NCBI GenBank assembly: GCA_046331565.1
Contig: JAXLQP010000002.1
Location: 868,001 to 932,000, forward strand
Length of the DNA stretch: 64,000 nt
Origin: DASRDU01 sp046331565
GTDB lineage: Bacteria; Acidobacteriota; Blastocatellia; RBC074
Direction: 5' to 3'
The first letter of the stretch is position 1; the number at the start of each line of letters is the position of its first letter. The translations under genes and the position numbers were made by a program. A model generated the notes under the pieces. That model saw nothing but the letters and a program-made list of their open reading frames with translations. It did not search any database and was not told the origin of the DNA. Below are positions 1 through 11,144 of this stretch, in pieces.

Positions 1-1711
<1,711 letters not shown>

Positions 1712-1876
1712 ATTTCTCCTGAATGAGAGTGGATTACGCGACTGCTCCTGATTCACGGAATATCTGCGTGACTTGCCCGGTTGTGCCTGTCCTGGGTATT
1801 GTCTCGGCGGCGAATGGTCAACTCGCCACCGAAATAACACACATCACCGGCCTGTGCCAATGCGAAGGAGAATGAA

Positions 1877-2704
1877 TTGCTCAACCGAATCGCTCTCATC
1901 TTTCTGTTCATCGTCATTACCGCCATCCCAGCCTTCAGTCAGACAAAAAACCGCCGCCCTGCTCAGACACGCGCGCGTGCGGCGACAGCAGTCAGCCCCG
2001 AAACCGAAATCAAAAAGCTCGAACGCGAATGGTTTGACGCAGTGGTGAAGCAGGACGCGGCCACGCTTGACCGCATCTTTGCTGATGATTTTGTCGCTAC
2101 GGGCAGCGATGGTTTGTTCGTTGACAAGGCCGCGATGAAAGCCACGCTCAGTCAGGTGAAGCTCGATGAAATCAAAAGCGAAAATTTCAAACTGCGGCTG
2201 TACGGCACAACGGCAGTTGTGACCGGCAATTCAAGCTACTTTCGCGGTGGCCGCAAACTCGGCACTTCGGCGCACACCGAAGTCTGGGCGAAACGCCAGG
2301 GCCGCTGGCAGGCCGTGTCGTGGACTTCGATTCCCGTGACTGGTTATGTCGCCAGCGCAAAGGCCATCACCACGCCTTCGGGCCTGAAGTATGAAGAAAT
2401 CGTTGTGGGCACGGGCGAAAGTCCGAAGCCCGGCCAGACCGTGCGCGTGCATTACACCGGCACCCTCGTGGACGGCACGAAGTTCGACAGTTCGCTTGAT
2501 CGCAACGAGCCGTTTGAATTTGAGATCGGCGTGGGCCGGGTGATCAAAGGCTGGGATGAAGGCGTGATGAGTATGAAAGTCGGCGGCAAACGTCGGCTGA
2601 TCATTCCGCCGCAACTCGGTTACGGCGCACGCGGCGCAGGCGGAGTCATTCCGCCCAACGCCACACTGCTTTTTGAAGTCGAACTGCTCGGCATCAAACA
2701 ATAA
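1877..2704 (+). CDS. Exported DUF4440 (SnoaL-like) domain fused to FKBP-type peptidyl-prolyl isomerase
   Basis: Two domains in one secreted protein of 275 residues. A Sec signal peptide covers residues 1-22. A DUF4440/NTF2-like domain spans about 43-155 (KKLEREWFDAVVKQD, then IFADDFVATGSDG). A complete FKBP domain spans about 165-275 (TPSGLKYEEIVVGTGE, VHYTGTLVDGTKFDSS, GWDEGVMSMKVGGKRRLIIP, GYGARG, PPNATLLFEVELL), with the usual active-site residues. It probably assists protein folding in the periplasm, with the N-terminal domain binding a ligand or dimerising. The start is a TTG at 1877, chosen because AAGGAG ends 6 bases before it; a nearby ATG is out of frame. This domain pairing is unusual; the individual domain calls are firm. 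Confidence 0.88.
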   Translation: MLNRIALIFLFIVITAIPAFSQTKNRRPAQTRARAATAVSPETEIKKLEREWFDAVVKQDAATLDRIFADDFVATGSDGLFVDKAAMKATLSQVKLDEIKSENFKLRLYGTTAVVTGNSSYFRGGRKLGTSAHTEVWAKRQGRWQAVSWTSIPVTGYVASAKAITTPSGLKYEEIVVGTGESPKPGQTVRVHYTGTLVDGTKFDSSLDRNEPFEFEIGVGRVIKGWDEGVMSMKVGGKRRLIIPPQLGYGARGAGGVIPPNATLLFEVELLGIKQ

Positions 2705-2709
2705 ATCAG

Positions 2710-2818
2710 GAGAGATGACGGAACAGACGGAAATAACAGAACAGACGAAACAGCAATCAATATTCTGCCAGTATTCTTCCGTCTGTTTCGTTATTTCCGT
2801 GCGTTCCGTCATCTCTCT
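2710..2818. repeat. Intergenic inverted repeat, word 'gacggaa'
   Basis: Arms at about 2710-2750 and 2778-2818 are near-perfect reverse complements (outer ends GAGAGATGACGGAAC and GTTCCGTCATCTCTC). Each arm is itself made of imperfect copies of GACGGAA/AACAGA. It lies just after the FKBP gene and could act as a terminator or stabilise mRNA. It resembles in design other islands in this window built from different words. Confidence 0.8.
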
Positions 2819-2845
2819 TCCTTATTGCGTTCACACCATGCTGAT

Positions 2846-2874
2846 TTGACGCTGCGCCGCGCGCTGCATAGAAT
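2846..2874 (+). promoter_or_regulatory. Sigma-70-type promoter for the sulfite dehydrogenase genes
   Basis: TTGACG at 2846-2851 and TAGAAT at 2869-2874 with a 17-base spacer, each one or two mismatches from consensus. It sits 66 bases before the sorA-like start codon, beyond the inverted repeat, so it would drive the two genes separately from the FKBP gene. Confidence 0.6.
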
Positions 2875-2940
2875 CAGCGGCCATCTGCAACAGTCTGTTT
2901 TTCTTTTGCACCACAGTGATTCTTCGGGAAAGGAGTCATT

Positions 2941-4140
2941 TTGAAATCATTCGACCGCCGAACCTTCTTAAGCCTCGCGGGCGCGTTCAGTGCAGGCGCG
3001 CTGATTACGGCCTGCCGGGGCGGCAAAGTCACGCCTGTTGAAGTTGAGACGCCGCCGCAACTCGTCCGGTTTCCTGAAAAGACCGAACTGATTCTGCTGA
3101 CCGACCGGCCACCGCAGCTTGAAACGCCGCTCAAATACTTCCGCTCCGACCTGACGCCGAACGAAGCCTATTTCGTGCGCTGGCATCTGGCCAACATTCC
3201 GACTTCGGTTGACACGAAAACTTACCGGCTCAAAATCACCGGCCACGTCAACAAACCGCTGGAGCTTTCGCTTGATGATTTGCGAAAGAAATTCACGCCC
3301 GTCACGCAGGTTGTTTTCAATCAGTGTTCGGGCAATTCGCGCAGCCTCTTTCAGCCGCGTATTCCCGGCGGGCAGTGGAAGCACGGCGCGATGGGCAATG
3401 CAAAGTTTACCGGTGTGCGGCTCAAAGACCTGCTCGACGCTGCCGGAGTCAAAGCGGGCGCGGTGGATGTGGCTTTCAGCGCGCTCGATAAAGCGCCGCT
3501 GCCGAGCGTGCCGAACTTCGTCAAATCGCTGGAAATTGATCACGCGCGCGACGGCGAAGTGATGGTGGCTTATGAAATGAACGGCGAACCGCTGCCGATG
3601 CTCAACGGCTTTCCGCTACGGCTGATCGTGCCCGGCTGGTTTGGCACTTACTGGGTCAAGGCGCTGGATGAAATCAGCGTGCTGCCTGAAAAATTCAAGG
3701 GCTACTGGATGGAGAAAGCCTACCGCATTCCGGCTACGGCTGATCCGAACGAAGCGCCCGACAAACTGGCCGAACAGACTGTGCCGATCAATCGCATGCC
3801 GGTGCGCTCGATTATGGTGCAGCCCGAACCGCACGAAAAACTGAGCGCAAATCAGGCTTATGAAATCGAAGGCGTCGCGTTTGATGGCGGCGCAGGGATC
3901 AAACGTGTCGAAGTCTCGACCGACGGCGGCGCAACCTGGAATGATGCAACTCTCGGCAATGAACTCGGCAAGTATTCGTGGCGGCGCTGGCGACTGAACT
4001 GGACGCCGAATAAAACCGGCGATTACAAGCTGCTGGTGCGGGCAACGAATGCGGCAGGCGAAACGCAGCGTGCTTCGTTCTGGAACCGCAGCGGCTACCT
4101 GCGCAACGTCATCGAAGAAACCCACGTCACAGTGGTTTGA
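2941..4140 (+). CDS. sorA: Sulfite oxidase-family molybdenum protein, SorA-like catalytic subunit
   Basis: Likely oxidises sulfite (or a related substrate) outside the cytoplasm and passes electrons to the cytochrome c encoded next. 399 residues. The N-terminus DRRTFLSLAGAF is a Tat signal and ITAC at 22-25 is a lipobox, so the protein is probably a Tat-exported lipoprotein. The oxidoreductase molybdopterin domain spans about 75-270. The Mo-ligand cysteine is C129 in NQCSGNSRSLF. The C-terminal Mo-cofactor dimerisation (Ig-like) domain spans about 285-399 (VEVSTDGGATW). The start is TTG at 2941, with GGAAAGGAG just upstream. The SorA name rests on domain layout plus the adjacent cytochrome; another substrate cannot be excluded. 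Confidence 0.85.
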   Translation: MKSFDRRTFLSLAGAFSAGALITACRGGKVTPVEVETPPQLVRFPEKTELILLTDRPPQLETPLKYFRSDLTPNEAYFVRWHLANIPTSVDTKTYRLKITGHVNKPLELSLDDLRKKFTPVTQVVFNQCSGNSRSLFQPRIPGGQWKHGAMGNAKFTGVRLKDLLDAAGVKAGAVDVAFSALDKAPLPSVPNFVKSLEIDHARDGEVMVAYEMNGEPLPMLNGFPLRLIVPGWFGTYWVKALDEISVLPEKFKGYWMEKAYRIPATADPNEAPDKLAEQTVPINRMPVRSIMVQPEPHEKLSANQAYEIEGVAFDGGAGIKRVEVSTDGGATWNDATLGNELGKYSWRRWRLNWTPNKTGDYKLLVRATNAAGETQRASFWNRSGYLRNVIEETHVTVV

Positions 4141-4154
4141 TCGGGAGGAAATTG

Positions 4155-4568
4155 ATGAACAGACAGAAAATTGCACTGAGCCTGGTTATGCTGCTGGCCG
4201 CCTCACTGGCCGCATTGAATCTGTGGCGCGCGCCCCAAACCGTCAGCGCGGCAGCCGCAGAATCACCGAGTCCCACAGCTTCGCCCGCTGCCGGAGTGGC
4301 GAAAGCAAAAGTTGAAAACGGAGTTTATTCAATCACGCTGCCGCAATTTCCGCCTGATCTGCCGGACGGCGACGGCAAGCTTGAATTTGTCGCTTCGTGT
4401 TCGACCTGCCATTCGTTTCGCTACATCACCAGCCAGCCGCGCCTGACGCGCAAGGCCTGGCAGGCCACCGTCACCAAGATGGTCAAAAACTTCGGCGCGC
4501 CGGTAGCTGATGAACCGGCGAAAAAGATTGTTGATTACCTGGTGCGGATCAATGGCCGGGAAGAATAA
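4155..4568 (+). CDS. sorB: Mono-haem cytochrome c subunit, SorB-like
   Basis: Electron acceptor for the preceding molybdenum enzyme. 137 residues: Sec signal peptide at about 1-34, a Pro/Ala/Ser-rich spacer, then a short class I cytochrome c domain with the haem-binding motif CSTCH at 82-86. A likely axial Met lies further on (TVTKMVKNF). The ATG at 4155 has GGAGG 7 bases upstream. It lies 14 bases after the sorA-like stop, so the two are cotranscribed. A strong hairpin follows the gene. Confidence 0.85.
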   Translation: MNRQKIALSLVMLLAASLAALNLWRAPQTVSAAAAESPSPTASPAAGVAKAKVENGVYSITLPQFPPDLPDGDGKLEFVASCSTCHSFRYITSQPRLTRKAWQATVTKMVKNFGAPVADEPAKKIVDYLVRINGREE

Positions 4569-4590
4569 ACGGCGCAGATTGCGGCAACAA

Positions 4591-4634
4591 AGCAAGCCCC
4601 TGGAAAATCAGCACTGATTTTCCAGGGGCTTGCT
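4591..4634. terminator. Bidirectional hairpin terminator between converging genes
   Basis: A perfect 20-base-pair stem (arm AGCAAGCCCCTGGAAAATCA, 4591-4610, and its complement at 4615-4634) with a 4-base loop. It sits between the ends of the cytochrome gene (plus) and the subtilisin gene (minus). Confidence 0.8.
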
Positions 4635-4672
4635 GATTTGCGGCGTCAGTACGTGCTGACGAAGCTTTGTCA

Positions 4673-6658
4673 TCAGTTGGTAGTGGCGTTGAGGATATTT
4701 GAGTATCCCGAACAGCCGCTGCCGTTGCAGGCTCTGATCCGGTAACGATAAGTCGTCGCGCGGGTCAGCCCGGTGTTGGTGTAGGTCGTGGCGTTCGCCG
4801 CCGGTTCAGCAATCTTTGCGAAGTTCGTGCAGGTTGATCCGGTACAGCGTTCCAGTTCAAATTTCGTTTCGTTGTTCGCGTTGTCATTCCACGCCAGATC
4901 AATGCGGCGGGCCACAACAGCCGTTGTTCGCAGGTTGCTCGGATCTGCCGGAGCCGAGCCTGCCGACTGCGTGGTGGCTGATGCCGTGTTGGAATAATCG
5001 GAATCACCAGCAGTGTTATTGGCTCGCACGCGATAGCTGTAACTCGTGCTGGCCGACAGCCCGGTGTTCTGATAGCTGGTGACGTTGGCCCCGACGGTGG
5101 CAATCTGCGCGAAGTTGGCCGGATTTGATTCACAGCCTGCGCCCTGACAACGTTCGATTTTGAAACCATCCTCGTTATTTGCATTGTCCGTCCAGGCCAG
5201 ATTGATCTGACTGGATGAAGCCGCCGTCGCAGACAAAGCACTCGGAGCGGCAGGCGGATCAGGCGGAGGCGGCGGGCCGCCAAGCAGGTAACCGATATTG
5301 AGCCGCCCGTTGGTGACGGTGATGTTGTTGAGCGAACTGGTCGGCGTGTTGATGGCCGAGTTCAGAATCGCATTTTTGATGTCAGAGGCAGTCGCTCCCG
5401 GATTGACTGATTTGTAAAGCGCCGTCGCGCCGGTCACGTGCGGCGTGGCCATTGAAGTTCCGCTGAACGAACTGTAAGTGTTGCCCGGCGTGGTCGAGTA
5501 AATGCCGCTGCCCGGCGCGCCCAGGTCAACCGTCGTTTTGCCGTAGTTGGAAAATGACGACCGCGCTCCGCTGCTGGTAATTGAAGCCACCGCAATCACG
5601 CCGTCGTAACTGGCGGCGGTTTCGGTGCTGGTTCCCTGGGTAGTGTTGTAATTGGACGGGTAATTGGCTCTGGTGTCGTTATTCTGTCCGACGCCGATCA
5701 GGTTGCCGTTACCGGCCGCCGCGCAGAACAGAATGTCGGCTTTGGCCATGCGAATGATCGCGTCCTGCAAACCCTGCGAATAACCGCCGCCGCCCCACGA
5801 ATTGTTGGTGGCCACAATATTCAGCCCGTGCCGCGTTTTCAGATCGGTGATGTAATCAACCGCGCGAATCGCGTTTTCAGTCGTGCCGCCGCTGGAGCCG
5901 AGGAACTTGGCTGAGATGATTGTCACCTGCCAGTTGACTCCGGCCACGCCGACACCGTTGCCGCCGACCGCGCCAATCGTGCCTGAAACGTGCGTGCCGT
6001 GATCATCAACCGTGCCGTCGTAAATCGAATTGTCGTTGCTGTTGAAATCCCAGCCGTGAATGTCATCCACAAATCCGTTGCCGTCGTTATCAACTCCGTC
6101 CGGCGGATCAAACGGATTCGTCCAGATATTGGCCGCCAGGTCAGGATGGTTCAGGTCAATGCCTTCATCAATCACGCCCACATAAACCGTATCTGAGCCG
6201 GTGTGACCGGCGGCCCAGGCTTCAGCCGCCTGGCTGCCGTACTGATTGGCCGGTGAAGTAGTGTCGCCATACATGCCCCACAGCGAACCGTTGGTGTAAT
6301 AGGGATCGTTCGAGGTTTCCTGATGCGTGTAAATCCAGTTCGGCTCGGCAAACCTGACCGCCGGATGGCGCTGTAAAAACGAGATGGCGTTTTCGACCGT
6401 GACATTCCCCGGAATGCGCGCTGATTCCAGTTCACCCGCGCCTGCATCGGCGCGAATCAGGCGTTTTCTGCTGGCTCCGGCCAGATTGCGGGCGGCCTGT
6501 TTGTCAGCGTCACTGGCTCCGGCCCTGAACTGAATCAGGATTTCACCGGAAACATATTTCGGGCTGCTGGTCTGGCTTTGTCCGCCAACCCGCCTTGCAA
6601 ACGGAATCATCGCCACCGACATGGCAATGATCACAACTAACAGCACTGTTCGTTTCAT
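4673..6658 (-). CDS. Secreted subtilisin-like S8 protease with two fibronectin type III domains
   Basis: Extracellular serine endopeptidase of 661 residues. Signal peptide at about 1-27. A fervidolysin-like propeptide spans about 33-112 (YVSGEILIQFRAG). The S8 catalytic domain spans about 150-465 with the triad Asp164 (GVIDEGIDLNHPDL), His220 (DDHGTHVSGT) and Ser402 (FSGTSMATPHVTG), and oxyanion Asn317 (AAAGNGN). A Pro-rich linker (PPPPPDPP) precedes two FN3 repeats at about 478-562 and 568-660, each with WNDN/WTDNANNE and TTYxYRIRA signatures. The ATG at 6658 follows GGGAG; an in-frame TTG seven codons earlier lacks a better site. Calcium-binding Asp-rich loop DNDGNGFVDD is visible near 190-199. 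Confidence 0.93.
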   Translation of the reverse strand: MKRTVLLVVIIAMSVAMIPFARRVGGQSQTSSPKYVSGEILIQFRAGASDADKQAARNLAGASRKRLIRADAGAGELESARIPGNVTVENAISFLQRHPAVRFAEPNWIYTHQETSNDPYYTNGSLWGMYGDTTSPANQYGSQAAEAWAAGHTGSDTVYVGVIDEGIDLNHPDLAANIWTNPFDPPDGVDNDGNGFVDDIHGWDFNSNDNSIYDGTVDDHGTHVSGTIGAVGGNGVGVAGVNWQVTIISAKFLGSSGGTTENAIRAVDYITDLKTRHGLNIVATNNSWGGGGYSQGLQDAIIRMAKADILFCAAAGNGNLIGVGQNNDTRANYPSNYNTTQGTSTETAASYDGVIAVASITSSGARSSFSNYGKTTVDLGAPGSGIYSTTPGNTYSSFSGTSMATPHVTGATALYKSVNPGATASDIKNAILNSAINTPTSSLNNITVTNGRLNIGYLLGGPPPPPDPPAAPSALSATAASSSQINLAWTDNANNEDGFKIERCQGAGCESNPANFAQIATVGANVTSYQNTGLSASTSYSYRVRANNTAGDSDYSNTASATTQSAGSAPADPSNLRTTAVVARRIDLAWNDNANNETKFELERCTGSTCTNFAKIAEPAANATTYTNTGLTRATTYRYRIRACNGSGCSGYSNILNATTN

Positions 6659-6900
6659 GTTTTTTCTCCCTGGGTTCAAGAAACAGTTTCAGGCCCGATG
6701 TGAAGGCCTCAGAAAAGAGGACTGGAAGTTGTTTGCGCCGCACACAGTTTTCATCTGCACTGCGCGCTTCTGATCAGACAGGCGGAAGCAGGTGGCGCAA
6801 GGCTCCGCCCCTGAATCTGACGTGAAGCAACAGTTGCCGGCTGTCACAAACGAAAGAGCAGACTGAGGTGTATCCGCAAAATCTGGTGGAGTGCGGGGTA

Positions 6901-6925
6901 ACTTAAAACTTCGGTCGTTTTAAGT
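6901..6925 (-). terminator. Weak AT-rich hairpin after the permease gene
   Basis: ACTTAAAAC (6901-6909) pairs with GTTTTAAGT (6917-6925), loop of 7 bases, 13 bases beyond the minus-strand permease stop. The rest of 6659-6938, upstream of the protease gene, shows no further gene. Confidence 0.4.
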
Positions 6926-6938
6926 CAACAGGCGGGAA

Positions 6939-7763
6939 TTATCTTTTCTGCTTCGGATCAAGCCATTCGCGCAAGCCATCACCGACGAAGTTGAAGGCCA
7001 TCACAGTCAGCATCACCGCGAGGCCGGGAAAGATCAGCAGGTGCGGCGCGACGCGCAGGTAATTGCGCGCATCGTTGAGCATCGCGCCCCAGCTTGGCGC
7101 AGGCGGCGGCACACCGAGGCCCAGAAAGCTCAGGCTCGCTTCAGACAGCACGGCTCCGGCCATGCCTAAACTCGCCTGCACGATCAGCGGCTGAATTGCA
7201 TTGGGCAGAATGTGAAACAGCAGAATGCGAAAATCGCCCGCGCCAATCGCCCGCGCCGCCGTGACGAAATCATATTCGCGCACTTTCAAAACCTGCCCGC
7301 GCATCAGCCGCGCATAACCGACCCAGCCAATCACTGACAAAGCCAGAATCAGGTTGTTGAGACTCGGCCCCAGAAACGCGACCATCGCAATTGCCAGCAG
7401 GATGCTCGGAAATGAAAGAAAGACGTTGAAGAGAAACCCCGAAAAGAAACGATCAACCCAGCCGCCGTAATAACCCGACACCGCGCCAATCAGCACGCCG
7501 ATCAGAGCTGAAATCAGCACGACCGTCACGCCCACGCGCATCGAAATGCGCGCGCCGTAAACAATGCGCGAAAGCACATCGCGCCCCAGATCATCCAGCC
7601 CCAGCGGATGCTCGCGCGACGGTCGCAGCCTTTCTTCAAGCGCCTGCCCCGGCGGCGCCGGATTCTGATCGCGCGGATCGTAAGGCGCAAGGAGAGGCGC
7701 AAAGATCGCCACCAGAAAAAAGACCGCGATGATTACCAGTCCGATTTTACCCAGTCGAGTCAT
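6939..7763 (-). CDS. ABC transporter permease, DppC/OppC family
   Basis: Inner-membrane half of a peptide- or nickel-type ABC importer. About 274 residues. An N-terminal membrane helix follows MTRLGKIGLV, then the OppC N-terminal motif (LLAPYDPRDQNP), a conserved HPLGLDDLGRDVLSRIVYGARIS-like stretch, and the EAA loop for ATPase contact (AARAIGAGDFRILLFHILPNA). Five or six membrane helices. The start at 7763 is chosen because residues further upstream would be encoded by the word-repeat island and look nothing like the family. There is no clear ribosome-binding site there. No ATPase or binding-protein gene is present nearby. Confidence 0.88.
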   Translation of the reverse strand: MTRLGKIGLVIIAVFFLVAIFAPLLAPYDPRDQNPAPPGQALEERLRPSREHPLGLDDLGRDVLSRIVYGARISMRVGVTVVLISALIGVLIGAVSGYYGGWVDRFFSGFLFNVFLSFPSILLAIAMVAFLGPSLNNLILALSVIGWVGYARLMRGQVLKVREYDFVTAARAIGAGDFRILLFHILPNAIQPLIVQASLGMAGAVLSEASLSFLGLGVPPPAPSWGAMLNDARNYLRVAPHLLIFPGLAVMLTVMAFNFVGDGLREWLDPKQKR

Positions 7764-7772
7764 AGCAATTGC

Positions 7773-7855
7773 AGATTTGAGATTTGAGATTGCTGATTGA
7801 AACGAATGAAGCTGCTTCATCCCGCAATCTGCAATCTCAAATCTCAAATCTCAGA
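7773..7855. repeat. Intergenic inverted repeat, word 'agatttg', between two permease genes
   Basis: Left arm about 7773-7798 (AGATTTGAGATTTGAGATTG and onward) and right arm about 7828-7855 are reverse complements; a small palindrome ATGAAGCTGCTTCAT lies in the loop (7806-7820). The island occupies nearly the whole 100-base gap between the two permease genes and removes the usual close coupling. Confidence 0.8.
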
Positions 7856-7863
7856 TCCATACA

Positions 7864-8796
7864 TCATTCAACCCTGATGCGCGGATCGAGCAGGCGATAA
7901 GCCAGGTCGGTCAGAACGTTGGCCAGAATGTAAGTCAGCGCGATCATCAGAATGCAGCCCTGCACCAGCGGATAATCGCGCGCGTTGATTGAATCAATCG
8001 TCAGCCGCCCCAGGCCCGGCCAACTGAAGATCGTTTCCGTAATAATCGCGCCCGCCAGCAGCACGCCGAATTGCAGACCAAGCACCGTTACAACCGGAAT
8101 CAGTCCGTTCTTGAGGACGTGCTTGTAAATCACCTGCCATTCGCTCAACCCCTTGGCGCGCGCGGTGCGAACGTAATCCTCGTTGAGTTCTTCGATCACG
8201 CTCGAACGAACCATGCGCGTCAGAATTGCCGCGAGCGCCGCGCCCAGGGTGAACGCAGGCAGAATCAGATACTCCGGCCCGTAACGACCCGACACCGGCA
8301 GCCAGTCCAGTTTGATCGCAAAGACCAGAATCGCCAGCGGCCCGATGACAAACCCCGGCGCGCTGATGCCGAGCAGCGCGATGACTGAAACAGCATTGTC
8401 CGTGAGCGTTCCCTGCCTCGTTCCGGCTGTGACGCCAAGCGGAATCGCCAGCAGAATGGCGACCACCAGTCCGGCCAGCGCCAGTTCAATCGTCGCCGGA
8501 TAGCGACTCACGATCTTTTCGAGCACGCGCTCATCAGGATTTTGCAGGCTCACGCCGAGGTCGCCGCGCGCAATGCCGCTCCAGTAATTCAGGTACTGAC
8601 GCGAAAGCGGCAGATCGAGTCCGAGTTTGTGACGCAGTTCGGCGACCTGCGCTTCGGTGGCGTTTTCACCAAGCGCATTCCGCACCGGATCACCAGGCAC
8701 AATATGAATCAGCAGAAAAACAAGAGTGACAACCGCCCAGACCACCGGCAGCACAAAGAGCAGCCTTTTGAGCAGCGCAACGAGAAGGCTCTTCAT
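7864..8796 (-). CDS. ABC transporter permease, DppB/OppB family
   Basis: Inner-membrane partner of the DppC-like permease. About 310 residues from the ATG at 8796 (MKSLLVALLKRLLFVLP); a TTG 13 codons earlier is also possible and neither has a strong ribosome-binding site. Family motifs: HIVPGDPVRNALGE, LGLDLPLSRQYLNY, GDLGVSLQ, the EAA-type loop (ARAKGLSEWQVIYKHVLKNGLIP) and the C-terminal FSWPGLGRLTIDSINARDYPLVQG. Six membrane segments. It precedes the DppC-like gene in transcription order, as in dpp/opp operons. Confidence 0.9.
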   Translation of the reverse strand: MKSLLVALLKRLLFVLPVVWAVVTLVFLLIHIVPGDPVRNALGENATEAQVAELRHKLGLDLPLSRQYLNYWSGIARGDLGVSLQNPDERVLEKIVSRYPATIELALAGLVVAILLAIPLGVTAGTRQGTLTDNAVSVIALLGISAPGFVIGPLAILVFAIKLDWLPVSGRYGPEYLILPAFTLGAALAAILTRMVRSSVIEELNEDYVRTARAKGLSEWQVIYKHVLKNGLIPVVTVLGLQFGVLLAGAIITETIFSWPGLGRLTIDSINARDYPLVQGCILMIALTYILANVLTDLAYRLLDPRIRVE

Positions 8797-9036
8797 AACG
8801 CGGGCGATGATAAGGGCTGAAGCATTGCGTTTCAACCAGCCAGCCGCTAAGTTGACGCCAGCAGCTTCGCCAGGAAAGTGCCGTGTGATGTGGCAAATCC
8901 TGACTGTCGCGTGTATGCTTCGCCCGCATCACACTTCAGAAAGCAGCGCAGATCGTCATTCTGCGTGTTTTGTCGCTGATCAACTCTTCAACAGAACAAC
9001 GATCCGCCGTCAGGCGGGCAGACACCGAGGCTCCTT

Positions 9037-10830
<1,794 letters not shown>

Positions 10831-10841
10831 GGGGAAAAATA

Positions 10842-11126
10842 ATGGGTCTGGATATCAGATTACCAATCGGCCTGATGTTTGGGATTTTCGGCGTGCTGCT
10901 GGTGGCTTATGGCATCGTGACCGGCGGCAGTGAAATATATGCGCGGCACAGTCTGGGCATCAATATCAATTTATGGTGGGGCCTGGCGATGCTGGTTTTC
11001 GGCATGGTGATGCTGCTGCTCGCCCGGCGCGGCGCAGCCACGATGCGTCCGGCTGAAACCAATCCCGAAGGCCGCGCCATTGAAGAAATGGAAGAACGCA
11101 CCGGCAAGGAACAGCCGCACCACTGA
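10842..11126 (+). CDS. Small two-helix membrane protein downstream of symporter
   Basis: 94 residues, no recognised family. Two hydrophobic segments at about 8-30 (GLMFGIFGVLLVAYGIV) and 44-64 (WWGLAMLVFGMVMLLLA), then a charged tail (EMEERTGKEQPHH). AAGGGGAA lies just before the ATG at 10842. The tight spacing to the symporter stop suggests a common transcript, so it may be an accessory subunit. It ends head-on with the glpD gene, 18 bases away. Confidence 0.65.
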   Translation: MGLDIRLPIGLMFGIFGVLLVAYGIVTGGSEIYARHSLGININLWWGLAMLVFGMVMLLLARRGAATMRPAETNPEGRAIEEMEERTGKEQPHH

Positions 11127-11144
11127 AAACCAGCGCCGAAATAA

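Noticed and set aside
2231..2812. 193-codon minus-strand frame over the FKBP gene and the adjacent repeat
   Set aside because: Its first part is translated from the inverted repeat and the rest is antisense to a clear FKBP domain.
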